Below the pieces are notes generated by a model. It made no database searches, was not told the origin of the DNA, and saw only the letters and a program-made list of their open reading frames with translations. This document shows positions 15,373-23,773 of a stretch of DNA of 64,000 nucleotides, one piece after another. Where the stretch lies: contig CAKRXU010000004.1 of the NCBI GenBank assembly GCA_934424575.1, positions 1-64,000 on the forward strand, written 5' to 3'. Within the stretch, counting starts at the first letter, position 1; each line of letters begins with the position of its first letter. The stretch is from an uncultured Blautia sp. GTDB lineage: Bacteria > Bacillota > Clostridia > Lachnospirales > Lachnospiraceae. A program made the position numbers and the translations under genes.

Positions 15373-17208
15373 GTGAACAGACAGCCAGGCAAAATTGGCC
15401 TTTATCTGGTGCTGATTGTAATGCTGGTCGCAGGATATTTTTATCTGAACAATCAGGTAACTTCCCAGAGTAATTATACGATGGAAGAACTGCAGCAGGC
15501 AGCCGAGGATGGCAAGGTGACTTCTGCATCCCTGTATCAGAACAGGGAAGTACCGACGGGATCTGTTGTGGCAGAGATCGAGGGCGAAGGACAGAAAAAG
15601 GTCAATGTAACAGACGTAAACACTGCACAGGAGATTCTTGAGAAATACGATATTCATCCGGATGTGAAGGATGTTCCGCAGGAGAGTGTTTTTCTCACAA
15701 CGTTTTTACCTGTGATCCTTACAGGAGCATTTATCCTGATCCTGTTTGTCATGATGAACAGACAGATGTCAGGCGGGGGCGGCAATTCCAAGATGATGAA
15801 TTTTGGCAAGAGCCGTGCGAGAATGATGCTTCCGGACGACAAAAAAGTAACTTTCCAGAATGTAGCCGGTCTTCAGGAAGAGAAGGAAGATCTGGTAGAA
15901 GTTGTGGATTTCCTCAAATCTCCACAGAAATATACCAGTGTGGGAGCCAGAATCCCGAAGGGTGTGATCCTTGTAGGTCCTCCAGGAACTGGTAAGACAC
16001 TTCTTGCCAAGGCTGTTGCAGGAGAGGCGGGCGTTCCGTTCTTCTCCATTTCCGGTTCAGACTTTGTGGAGATGTTTGTCGGTGTCGGTGCTTCCCGTGT
16101 CCGCGATTTGTTCGAAGAGGGCAAGAAGCATGCACCGTGTATTATTTTTATTGATGAGATCGATGCAGTTGCAAGACAGCGTGGAACCGGTATGGGCGGC
16201 GGCCACGATGAGAGAGAGCAGACTCTGAACCAGCTCCTTGTAGAGATGGATGGTTTCGGAGTGAATGAGGGGATCATCGTTATGGCAGCAACCAACCGTG
16301 TGGACATTCTAGATCCTGCGATCCTGCGTCCGGGTCGTTTTGACCGTAAGGTTGCAGTCGGCAGACCAGATGTCAAGGGACGTGAGGAGATTCTCCGCGT
16401 TCATGCCAAGGACAAACCTCTTGGCGAGGATGTTGATCTTGCACAGATCGCGCAGACAACAGCAGGATTTACAGGTGCAGATCTTGAGAACCTTCTGAAT
16501 GAAGCTGCGATCATGGCGGCCAAGGCGACCAGATCCTACATCACACAGCAGGATATCAAGCAGGCCTTTATCAAAGTCGGTGTCGGCGCAGAGAAACGAA
16601 GCAAAGTCATCTCAGACAAAGAGAAGAAGATTACAGCATACCATGAGGCGGGACATGCGATCCTGTTCCATGTGCTTCCAGATATGGATCCTGTTTATAC
16701 GATCTCCATCATTCCGACAGGTGTCGGGGCAGCAGGATATACCATGCCTCTTCCGGAGAATGACGAGATGTTCAATACCAAGGGCAAGATGCTCCAGGAT
16801 ATCGCAACGCTGCTTGGCGGCCGTGTTGCCGAGGAACTGATCTTTGGCGATATCACGACAGGGGCATCCAATGACATCAAGCGTGCGACAGGAACTGCCC
16901 GTGCGATGGTCATGCAGTATGGTATGTCAGACAAGCTTGGCCTGATCACTTATGGCGATGACGGTGATGAAGTATTTATCGGACGAGATCTGGCACATAC
17001 CCGAAGCTACAGCGAGGAAGTTGCCAAGGAGATCGATCAGGAAGTACACGATATCATAGACAAGTGCCACCAGGAAGCAAGAGCGATCATCACTCAGCAT
17101 ATGGACGTGCTCCACAAGTGCGCAGCCCTTCTTTTAGAGAAGGAAAAAGTCCACAGAGAAGAGTTTGAGGCACTTTTTACATCAGAAAAAGTTGACCTCT
17201 CAAAATAA
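15373..17208 (+). CDS. ftsH: ATP-dependent zinc metalloprotease FtsH
   Basis: This membrane-bound hexameric AAA+ protease degrades misfolded and regulatory membrane proteins. Order of domains in the 611 residues: first membrane span (about 9-27), small extracytoplasmic domain, second span (about 108-128), AAA module with Walker A GPPGTGKT (202-209), Walker B CIIFIDEID and the SRH with RPGRFDR, then the M41 peptidase with HEAGH (about 424-428). The start is GTG at 15373 after AAGGAG. A terminator follows, so ftsH closes the operon. Confidence 0.96.
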   Translation: MNRQPGKIGLYLVLIVMLVAGYFYLNNQVTSQSNYTMEELQQAAEDGKVTSASLYQNREVPTGSVVAEIEGEGQKKVNVTDVNTAQEILEKYDIHPDVKDVPQESVFLTTFLPVILTGAFILILFVMMNRQMSGGGGNSKMMNFGKSRARMMLPDDKKVTFQNVAGLQEEKEDLVEVVDFLKSPQKYTSVGARIPKGVILVGPPGTGKTLLAKAVAGEAGVPFFSISGSDFVEMFVGVGASRVRDLFEEGKKHAPCIIFIDEIDAVARQRGTGMGGGHDEREQTLNQLLVEMDGFGVNEGIIVMAATNRVDILDPAILRPGRFDRKVAVGRPDVKGREEILRVHAKDKPLGEDVDLAQIAQTTAGFTGADLENLLNEAAIMAAKATRSYITQQDIKQAFIKVGVGAEKRSKVISDKEKKITAYHEAGHAILFHVLPDMDPVYTISIIPTGVGAAGYTMPLPENDEMFNTKGKMLQDIATLLGGRVAEELIFGDITTGASNDIKRATGTARAMVMQYGMSDKLGLITYGDDGDEVFIGRDLAHTRSYSEEVAKEIDQEVHDIIDKCHQEARAIITQHMDVLHKCAALLLEKEKVHREEFEALFTSEKVDLSK

Positions 17209-17221
17209 GGTATGCAAGTTG

Positions 17222-17258
17222 CACAAAAACAAAATACGATTTTTGTGAACTTTGTGCA
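17222..17258 (+). other. AT-rich inverted repeats downstream of ftsH
   Basis: CACAAAAA (17222-17229) pairs with TTTTTGTG (17240-17247), and alternatively TGCACAAA (17220-17227) with TTTGTGCA (17251-17258). Neither has a GC-rich stem or a following T-run, so the role is unknown. Confidence 0.35.
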
Positions 17259-17355
17259 CACTTTTCGGTAGACGCATGGTACTATATACATCGTAAAAAC
17301 CCCCCAATACATTATATAGTTTTTGCTACACCCCATAAGAAGAAATACCTTCTCC

Positions 17356-17386
17356 AAAAAAGACAGCCTATCCCGCTGTCTTTTTT
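17356..17386 (+). terminator. Rho-independent terminator after ftsH
   Basis: AGACAGC (17361-17367) pairs with GCTGTCT (17375-17381); flanking A and T runs extend the stem. Confidence 0.88.
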
Positions 17387-17435
17387 ACTTTGGAAAAATA
17401 ACCATAATCGAGACGGTATTTCGGTGGTTTTTATA

Positions 17436-17464
17436 TTGTACTTTTATGAATTTTCAACTAGAAT
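17436..17464 (+). promoter_or_regulatory. Sigma-A promoter of the GH13 gene
   Basis: TTGTAC (17436-17441) and TAGAAT (17459-17464) are 17 bp apart. The predicted transcript start is near 17471, which argues against using the in-frame ATG at 17471. Confidence 0.75.
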
Positions 17465-17497
17465 AGACATATGCTTAAGAATAAGGGGACTTTAATT

Positions 17498-19609
17498 ATG
17501 GAATGGGAAAACGAAGACATTACCAGAAAAATGCAGTACATTCTGAATATGCGGCCGGTGCTGAATAAGGACGCTTTTTTCAGTGACGGAACGAGATATT
17601 ACAGAAATCCTACCGAACCAAAGGCAGGGGAAACGGTAATGATCAGTTTCCGGACCCAGAAAAACAATGTAGACGCAGTATACCTTGTATCCGGTGAGAA
17701 GAAACAGAAGATGAAGATCTACAAGACGGTCAAGGGCTTTGATTATTATGGAACCAAGATCGTGATGCCGGATAAGGTTTTTCGATATCACTTTGAAATT
17801 CTGTATGGGTGGGTAAACTGTTACTATAATCAGCAGGGAGTCTGTACAGAATTACAGGAACGCGATGATTTTGAGATCTATCCAGATTTCCAGACTCCGG
17901 ACTGGGCGAAGGGTGCGGTGATGTACCAGATCTTTGTGGATCGTTTCTGCAACGGAGATCCGACAAACAGTGTTCTGACAAATGAATATTCTTATATTGG
18001 AGAACACTGTGAGCAGATACATGACTGGTCCAAGACACCAGCTGTCATGGGTGTCCGGGAATTTTATGGCGGAGACCTTAAGGGCGTTATGGATAAACTG
18101 GACTATCTCCAGGATCTTGGCGTGGAGGTCGTATATCTGAATCCGATCTTTGTATCGCCGAGTAACCACAAGTATGATACACAGGATTACGACTATGTAG
18201 ATCCGCATTATGGAAGGATCGTAGAGGACTGTGACGGACTTCTGGCTCCATGGGACCGTGAGAACTCGCATGCGGCGAAATACATCAAGCGAGTTACCGA
18301 CAAGAAGAATCTGGAAGCAAGCAATCAGCTTTTTGCAGAGCTGGTGCAGGAACTTCATAAACGTGGAATGAAAGTTATTCTGGATGGTGTTTTCAATCAC
18401 TGCGGTTCTTTCAATAAATGGATGGACCGTGAGCGGATCTATGAAGGACAGGAGGGCTATGCGCCGGGGGCTTATATCTCAGCAGACAGCCCGTATCGTT
18501 ATTTCTTCAATTTCCGTGACGAGGGAAGATGGCCGTACAATCCGTCTTATGATGGATGGTGGACGCACGATACGCTTCCGAAGCTCAATTATGAGGGTTC
18601 GAGAGAACTTTATGACTATGTGCTGAATATCGCGCGCAAATGGGTATCTGAGCCGTATTGCGTAGATGGATGGAGACTGGATGTGGCAGCGGACCTTGGA
18701 CACAGCAATGAGTTCAATCATCAGTTCTGGAAGGATTTCCGTAAGGCAGTCAAGGAGGCAAATCCGAATGCGCTGATCCTTGCAGAGCACTACGGCAACC
18801 CGGAAGGCTGGCTTCAGGGCGATGAATGGGATTCTGTCATGAACTATGATGCTTTTATGGAGCCTGTGACCTGGTTCCTGACCGGTATGGAGAAGCACAG
18901 TGATGAGTACAGAGAGGATCTGTATGGAAATAGTGAGGCGTTTATCGGTGCAATGAAGACACATATGCGTTCTCTTCATATGTCTGCCCTTCATGTGGCG
19001 ATGAATGAATTGTCGAATCACGATCATTCCAGATTCCTGACAAGAACGAACCGCCGCGTGGGAAGGGTTTCCTATGCTGGGGCAGAGGCGGCTTCTGAGA
19101 ATATCAATACGGCGATCATGAGAGAAGCGATCGCGATCCAGATGACCTGGCCGGGAGCACCGACCGTTTATTATGGTGATGAGGCTGGCGTATGCGGATT
19201 TACCGATCCGGATAACCGCCGTACCTATCCGTGGGGACACGAGGATAAGGAACTGCTTTCTTTTTACAAAAAAATGATCGCGATCCACAAGAAATACCGT
19301 ATCCTCCGCACAGGATCCCTTAAATTCCTGTGGAACGACTATCAGGGCCTGTGCTACGGACGTTTCTCGCATATCGAGCAGATGATCGTTGTCCTGAATA
19401 ACCGTGATGAGGGAAGAGAAGTTACGATCAAGGTATGGCCGGCGGGGATCACCCGTATGGAAGAAGTTTCCATGACGAGGCTGATCCGTTCCAGCCAGGA
19501 TGGTTACAATGACCGTCCGAAGGAGATCCGGGCACGTGCCGGAATGGTAAATCTCTATCTGCCGCCGCGCAGCGTCACTCTTCTTTACCACAAAGACAAG
19601 ATCTCATAA
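17498..19609 (+). CDS. Glycoside hydrolase family 13, neopullulanase/maltodextrinase-like
   Basis: The 703-residue enzyme has an N-terminal beta-sandwich of CBM34 style (about 20-125) and a GH13 barrel starting at WAKGAVMYQIFVDRFCNGDP. Catalytic motifs are visible: DGVFNHCG, DGWRLDVA with the nucleophile Asp near 394, ILAEHYG with the acid/base Glu near 430, and ELSNHDHSR with the third acid near 509. No signal peptide is present, so it acts inside the cell, probably on imported maltodextrins. Start 17498 follows AAGGGGA; the ATG at 17471 sits at the predicted transcription start. Exact substrate (alpha-1,4 or alpha-1,6 linkages, cyclodextrins) cannot be decided. Confidence 0.85.
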   Translation: MEWENEDITRKMQYILNMRPVLNKDAFFSDGTRYYRNPTEPKAGETVMISFRTQKNNVDAVYLVSGEKKQKMKIYKTVKGFDYYGTKIVMPDKVFRYHFEILYGWVNCYYNQQGVCTELQERDDFEIYPDFQTPDWAKGAVMYQIFVDRFCNGDPTNSVLTNEYSYIGEHCEQIHDWSKTPAVMGVREFYGGDLKGVMDKLDYLQDLGVEVVYLNPIFVSPSNHKYDTQDYDYVDPHYGRIVEDCDGLLAPWDRENSHAAKYIKRVTDKKNLEASNQLFAELVQELHKRGMKVILDGVFNHCGSFNKWMDRERIYEGQEGYAPGAYISADSPYRYFFNFRDEGRWPYNPSYDGWWTHDTLPKLNYEGSRELYDYVLNIARKWVSEPYCVDGWRLDVAADLGHSNEFNHQFWKDFRKAVKEANPNALILAEHYGNPEGWLQGDEWDSVMNYDAFMEPVTWFLTGMEKHSDEYREDLYGNSEAFIGAMKTHMRSLHMSALHVAMNELSNHDHSRFLTRTNRRVGRVSYAGAEAASENINTAIMREAIAIQMTWPGAPTVYYGDEAGVCGFTDPDNRRTYPWGHEDKELLSFYKKMIAIHKKYRILRTGSLKFLWNDYQGLCYGRFSHIEQMIVVLNNRDEGREVTIKVWPAGITRMEEVSMTRLIRSSQDGYNDRPKEIRARAGMVNLYLPPRSVTLLYHKDKIS

Positions 19610-19627
19610 AAATATCACGCAAAAATG

Positions 19628-19677
19628 CAAAGTCCGGACCTGCTTTTAAATATCACGGCTCCGGACTTTGTTTTTTT
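19628..19677 (+). terminator. Rho-independent terminator after the GH13 gene
   Basis: CAAAGTCCGGA (19628-19638) pairs with TCCGGACTTTG (19660-19670), followed by seven T residues. Confidence 0.93.
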
Positions 19678-19678
19678 C

Positions 19679-19715
19679 TTGACAGAAAAGGATTGGTATG
19701 TTACGATAACCATAC
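19679..19715 (+). promoter_or_regulatory. Promoter of the amino-acid ABC operon with overlapping dyad
   Basis: TTGACA (19679-19684) and TACGAT (19702-19707) are 17 bp apart. An inverted repeat GTATG (19696-19700) and CATAC (19711-19715), with inner TTA/TAA, covers the -10 box and could be an operator. Confidence 0.55.
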
Positions 19716-19776
19716 TTTCACGTGGTAGAGTGACTATGTGATAAACTATAAAAATAATTTAAGAGGAGATAGAGGT

Positions 19777-20655
19777 ATGAAGAAAAAAGCAGTTGCATTG
19801 ATGCTGAGCGCAGTAATGGCTATGGGAATGGTTTCCGCAGTAAGTGTACAGGCAAGCGTAGAGGACAAGACCCTGATCGTAGGATTTGATGCAGAGTATC
19901 CGCCATATGGCTATATGGATGAGGATGGAGAGTACACAGGATTTGACCTGGAACTTGCTCAGGCAGTATGTGATCTGGAGGGCTGGACTCTGGATAAGAA
20001 ACCGATCAACTGGGATTCCAAGGATATGGAACTGAATTCCGGATCTATCGACTGTATCTGGAATGGATTTACCATGAACGGAAGAGAAGATGACTATACT
20101 TTCTCCGTACCATACGTAGATAACAGCCAGGTGATCGTTGTTGCTGACAATTCCGGCATCGAGAAACTTACAGACCTCGCAGGTAAGACTGTTGGTGTTC
20201 AGGCAGCTTCCGCAGCACTTGATCTTCTTCAGAGCGAAGAAGAAGGCGGACAGAAAGAACTGGCAGATACCTTCGGAGCACTGAATGAATTTGCTGATTA
20301 CAATACAGCATTCACAGAACTGCAGGCAGGAGCACTGGATGCACTTGCAATCGATATCGGTGTTGCCAAATACCAGCTCAACTCCAGAGGAGAGGGATTC
20401 AAGATCCTTGATGAGACTCTGAACACAGAGCAGTATGCGATCGGTTTCAAGAAAGGCAATGACGAGCTTTGCGATATCGTAAACGCAGACCTTCAGAAAC
20501 TGGCAGACGACGGAACTGTAGCAGAACTTGCTGAGAAATATGAGATCGCTGATATGGTAACTCTCAAGGCTTCTGATGATGCTGATGCGAAAGAAGATAC
20601 AGAAGAAGCTTCTGATGATGCGGCAGCTGAGGAAACATCCGAAGACGCAGAATGA
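19777..20655 (+). CDS. Amino-acid ABC transporter, substrate-binding protein (family 3)
   Basis: The 292-residue protein has a signal peptide (about 1-26) and a family 3 solute-binding domain: VGFDAEYPPYGYMDEDGEYTGFDLELA, VDNSQVIVV, GKTVGVQAASAALD. Such proteins bind polar amino acids or glutamine/cystine. Two oddities: there is no lipobox Cys at the cleavage site, and the C-terminus is a 25-residue tail rich in Asp, Glu and Ala. Start 19777 follows AGAGGAG. A hairpin then the permease and ATPase genes follow, completing a three-gene transporter. Confidence 0.9.
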   Translation: MKKKAVALMLSAVMAMGMVSAVSVQASVEDKTLIVGFDAEYPPYGYMDEDGEYTGFDLELAQAVCDLEGWTLDKKPINWDSKDMELNSGSIDCIWNGFTMNGREDDYTFSVPYVDNSQVIVVADNSGIEKLTDLAGKTVGVQAASAALDLLQSEEEGGQKELADTFGALNEFADYNTAFTELQAGALDALAIDIGVAKYQLNSRGEGFKILDETLNTEQYAIGFKKGNDELCDIVNADLQKLADDGTVAELAEKYEIADMVTLKASDDADAKEDTEEASDDAAAEETSEDAE

Positions 20656-20694
20656 TCAGAAATTCAAAAATACGAAATAAGATATAAGACATAT

Positions 20695-20729
20695 GGGATG
20701 CTCCCTGGGGTCTCACCGGGGAGCATCCC
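20695..20729 (+). other. Intercistronic hairpin between binding protein and permease
   Basis: GGGATGCTCCC (20695-20705) pairs perfectly with GGGAGCATCCC (20719-20729). No T-run follows. Such hairpins typically protect the upstream message and give more binding protein than permease. Confidence 0.75.
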
Positions 20730-20755
20730 TGTTGTAAGTTAATGGAGGAGAAGAC

Positions 20756-21403
20756 ATGAGTTTTCAGGTAATGTTACAGCAGCTTACCACAGGATTCGGT
20801 TCTACGCTGGTTATCTTTTTTCTGACTTTACTTTTTTCATTGCCGTTGGGGATGGTAGTATATTTCGGAAGAGTAAGCCGTTTCAAGCCACTGAGCTGGA
20901 TCGTGAAAGCCTATATTTCTATTATGAGAGGAACACCACTGATGCTGCAGCTGCTTTTGTGGTATTTCGGACCGTTTTATCTCTGGGGAATGAATATCGG
21001 GGGTTACAAATTTACAGCGATCATCCTTGGATGTTCTCTGAACTATGCAGCTTATTTTGCTGAGATCTACCGCTCCGGAATTGAATCTATCCCGGTCGGA
21101 CAGTATGAGGCAGCACAGCTTCTCGGCTATAACAAGAGCCAGACATTTTTTAAGATCGTACTTCCGCAGGTTGTCAAGATCGTACTTCCGTCAGTGACGA
21201 ATGAAGTTATCACACTTGTCAAGGATACGTCACTTGTATATTCTGTATCCTACATCGAGATGTTTGCACTGGCAAAACAGATTGCAGCAGCACAGACAAC
21301 GGTCCTTCCGTTTGTGATCGCAGGTGTATTCTATTATGTATTCAATTTTGTTGTTGCATGGGTAATGGAATGGCTTGAAAAGAAAATGAACTATTATCGT
21401 TAG
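20756..21403 (+). CDS. Amino-acid ABC transporter permease
   Basis: The 215-residue membrane protein has about five spans and the HisM/GlnP family motifs: IMRGTPLMLQL near the N-terminus and the EAA loop EAAQLLGYNKSQTFFKIVLPQ that contacts the ATPase. It forms the membrane channel together with the preceding binding protein and following ATPase. ATG 20756 follows GGAGGAG. Confidence 0.92.
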   Translation: MSFQVMLQQLTTGFGSTLVIFFLTLLFSLPLGMVVYFGRVSRFKPLSWIVKAYISIMRGTPLMLQLLLWYFGPFYLWGMNIGGYKFTAIILGCSLNYAAYFAEIYRSGIESIPVGQYEAAQLLGYNKSQTFFKIVLPQVVKIVLPSVTNEVITLVKDTSLVYSVSYIEMFALAKQIAAAQTTVLPFVIAGVFYYVFNFVVAWVMEWLEKKMNYYR

Positions 21404-21414
21404 GAGGAATGGGT

Positions 21415-22185
21415 GTGAGTACGAATCTTCTTGAAATGAATCATATCAAAAAACAGTTTGACGGACTTCAGGTGCTGAAAGACGTTTCCATCCATGTAGA
21501 GGAAGGAGAGGTGCTTTCTATCATCGGACCTTCCGGCTCCGGCAAGTCTACACTGCTCCGCTGTGCGACACTTCTGACACGCATCGACGGTGGAGAGATC
21601 AGCTATATGGGTAAAAAGGCGATCTGGACAGAAAACAACAAAGTCTGTATGCCGTCCAAGAATGAGATCAAGGATATCCAGTCCTGCTTCGGACTGGTGT
21701 TCCAGAACTTTAATCTTTTTCCGCATTTTACCGTCATGAAAAATATCACAGATGCACCGATCCATGTACAGAAACGAAACAAAGACGAAGTTTATAAAGA
21801 AGCAAGAGAACTTCTGGCAAAGATGGGACTTTCTGATAAGGAAGATGCCTATCCGTATCAGCTTTCCGGCGGACAGTGCCAGCGTGTCGCGATCGCAAGG
21901 GCACTTGCACTGAATCCGAAGATCCTCTTTTTTGATGAGCCGACATCCGCACTTGATCCGGAACTTACAGGAGAAGTCCTTCGTGTTATCCGTTCTCTGG
22001 CGGATCTTCATATTACGATGGTGATCGTAACACATGAGATGAATTTTGCAAAAGATATCTCCGACAGAGTCATCTTTATGGATAAGGGCGTGATCGCAGT
22101 AGAAGGAACACCTTCCGAGGTATTTTCTTCCAGCAACGCCAGAATGAAAGAATTCCTTGGCAAATTTCATCAGGGAGAAAAATAA
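21415..22185 (+). CDS. Amino-acid ABC transporter ATP-binding protein
   Basis: The 256-residue ATPase has Walker A GPSGSGKST, Q-loop LVFQNFNLFPH, signature LSGGQCQRVAIARAL, Walker B ILFFDEPTSALDPE and the H-loop VTHEM, all of the polar amino-acid importer (GlnQ-like) class. I place the start at GTG 21415, 7 bases after AGGAGG (21402-21407); the ATG at 21409 is only one base after that site and is less likely. It ends the operon. Confidence 0.92.
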   Translation: MSTNLLEMNHIKKQFDGLQVLKDVSIHVEEGEVLSIIGPSGSGKSTLLRCATLLTRIDGGEISYMGKKAIWTENNKVCMPSKNEIKDIQSCFGLVFQNFNLFPHFTVMKNITDAPIHVQKRNKDEVYKEARELLAKMGLSDKEDAYPYQLSGGQCQRVAIARALALNPKILFFDEPTSALDPELTGEVLRVIRSLADLHITMVIVTHEMNFAKDISDRVIFMDKGVIAVEGTPSEVFSSSNARMKEFLGKFHQGEK

Positions 22186-22190
22186 AGGGA

Positions 22191-22219
22191 TTGCTTTTAA
22201 TCAGGCAATGTTATATAAT
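22191..22219 (+). promoter_or_regulatory. Sigma-A promoter of purB
   Basis: TTGCTT (22191-22196) and TATAAT (22214-22219) are 17 bp apart. Confidence 0.75.
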
Positions 22220-22244
22220 TTCAGCGTAAAGACAGAATAAATTT

Positions 22245-22276
22245 AGATTAACCGCAGTTACCCCTGCGGTTAATCT
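22245..22276 (+). other. Perfect 13-bp hairpin in the purB leader
   Basis: AGATTAACCGCAG (22245-22257) pairs perfectly with CTGCGGTTAATCT (22264-22276) around a 6-base loop. It begins about 19 bases into the predicted transcript and has no T-run. Confidence 0.7.
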
Positions 22277-22300
22277 GGCGAGAGGATAGGAGTAAATACC

Positions 22301-23734
22301 ATGAGTACAGACAGATATGTAAGCCCCCTTTCAGAGCGTTATGCCAGCAAGGAAATGCAGTACATTTTTTCTCAGGATATGAAATTCCGTACATGGAGAA
22401 GATTGTGGATCGCTCTGGCAGAAACAGAAAAAGAACTTGGTCTCAATATCACCCAGGAGCAGATTGATGAACTCAAGGCTCACAAGGATGATATCAACTA
22501 TGATGTGGCCAGGGAGAGAGAACGTCAGGTACGTCACGACGTTATGTCCCATGTGTATGCATATGGAGTACAGTGCCCGAAAGCAAAGGGAATCATTCAT
22601 CTGGGTGCAACCTCCTGTTATGTAGGAGATAATACAGATATCATCGTAATGGCAGAAGCTCTGAAGCTGGTTCAGAAGAAACTGGTCAATGTGATCGCAG
22701 AGCTTTCCAAATTCGCAGATAAATACAAGGATCAGCCTACACTGGCATTTACCCATTTCCAGCCGGCACAGCCGACAACTGTTGGTAAACGTGCTACTCT
22801 GTGGACTCAGGAATTCATGATGGATCTTGAGGATCTGGAATATGTTCTCGGAAGTCTCAAGCTTCTTGGATCCAAGGGAACAACCGGAACACAGGCAAGC
22901 TTCCTGGAACTTTTTGATGGAGATCAGGAAACAATTGACAAGATCGATCCGATGATCGCACAGAAGATGGGATTCAAGCAGTGCTATCCGGTTTCCGGAC
23001 AGACCTACTCCCGTAAAGTCGACACAAGAGTCCTGAATATTCTTGCAGGTATTGCAGCAAGTGCACACAAGATGTCCAATGACATCCGCCTTCTCCAGCA
23101 CCTCAAGGAAGTTGAGGAACCGTTCGAGAAATCTCAGATCGGATCTTCCGCAATGGCATACAAGAGAAATCCGATGAGAAGTGAGCGTATTGCTTCTCTT
23201 TCCAGATATGTGATGATCGACGCACTGAATCCGGCGATCACTTCCGCAACACAGTGGTTTGAGAGAACCCTGGATGATTCTGCAAACAAACGTCTCAGCA
23301 TTCCGGAAGGATTCCTTGCGATTGACGGTATTCTTGACCTCTGTCTGAACGTAGTAGACGGACTGGTAGTATATCCGAAGGTAATCGAGAAACACATGAT
23401 GGCAGAGCTTCCGTTCATGGCAACTGAGAACATCATGATGGATGCAGTTAAGGCAGGCGGCGACCGTCAGGAACTTCATGAGCGCATCCGTGAGCTTTCC
23501 ATGGAAGCAGGACGCACTGTGAAGGTAGAAGGAAAGGACAACAACCTTCTTGACCTGATTGCAGCAGATCCGGCATTCAACCTTACGATCGAAGAACTCA
23601 ACAAGTCCATGGAGCCTTCCAGATATGTAGGAAGAGCCAAAGAGCAGACCACAGCTTTCATTACAAAAGTGGTACAGCCGGTTCTCGATGAGCACAAAGA
23701 AATGCTGGGAATCAAAGCAGAAATCAATGTCTAA
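22301..23734 (+). CDS. purB: Adenylosuccinate lyase
   Basis: It splits adenylosuccinate to AMP and fumarate and SAICAR to AICAR plus fumarate. The 477-residue protein has the fumarase/aspartase superfamily signature SSAMAYKRNPMRSE (about 281-294, including the catalytic Ser of the flexible loop), the GATSCYVGDN motif and TFTHFQPAQPTT-like region. purA follows after 39 bases, so the two steps around adenylosuccinate are encoded together, with their own promoter and leader hairpin. Confidence 0.95.
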   Translation: MSTDRYVSPLSERYASKEMQYIFSQDMKFRTWRRLWIALAETEKELGLNITQEQIDELKAHKDDINYDVARERERQVRHDVMSHVYAYGVQCPKAKGIIHLGATSCYVGDNTDIIVMAEALKLVQKKLVNVIAELSKFADKYKDQPTLAFTHFQPAQPTTVGKRATLWTQEFMMDLEDLEYVLGSLKLLGSKGTTGTQASFLELFDGDQETIDKIDPMIAQKMGFKQCYPVSGQTYSRKVDTRVLNILAGIAASAHKMSNDIRLLQHLKEVEEPFEKSQIGSSAMAYKRNPMRSERIASLSRYVMIDALNPAITSATQWFERTLDDSANKRLSIPEGFLAIDGILDLCLNVVDGLVVYPKVIEKHMMAELPFMATENIMMDAVKAGGDRQELHERIRELSMEAGRTVKVEGKDNNLLDLIAADPAFNLTIEELNKSMEPSRYVGRAKEQTTAFITKVVQPVLDEHKEMLGIKAEINV

Positions 23735-23773
23735 AATACAGATCAATCAAAAACACGAGGAGGATAAAGTGTT

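Noticed and set aside
17222..17258. Inverted repeats after ftsH considered as a terminator
   Set aside because: Stem is AT-only and has no T-run; a proper terminator lies at 17356-17386.
18479..19591. Long antisense open frame (370 codons) opposite the GH13 gene
   Set aside because: The + strand frame has intact GH13 catalytic motifs, promoter and terminator; the antisense frame has no ribosome binding site or recognisable family.
22331..23746. Long antisense open frame (471 codons) opposite purB
   Set aside because: It is a shadow of the purB codons: Cys/His-rich low-likelihood protein, no site, no family, while purB is clear.
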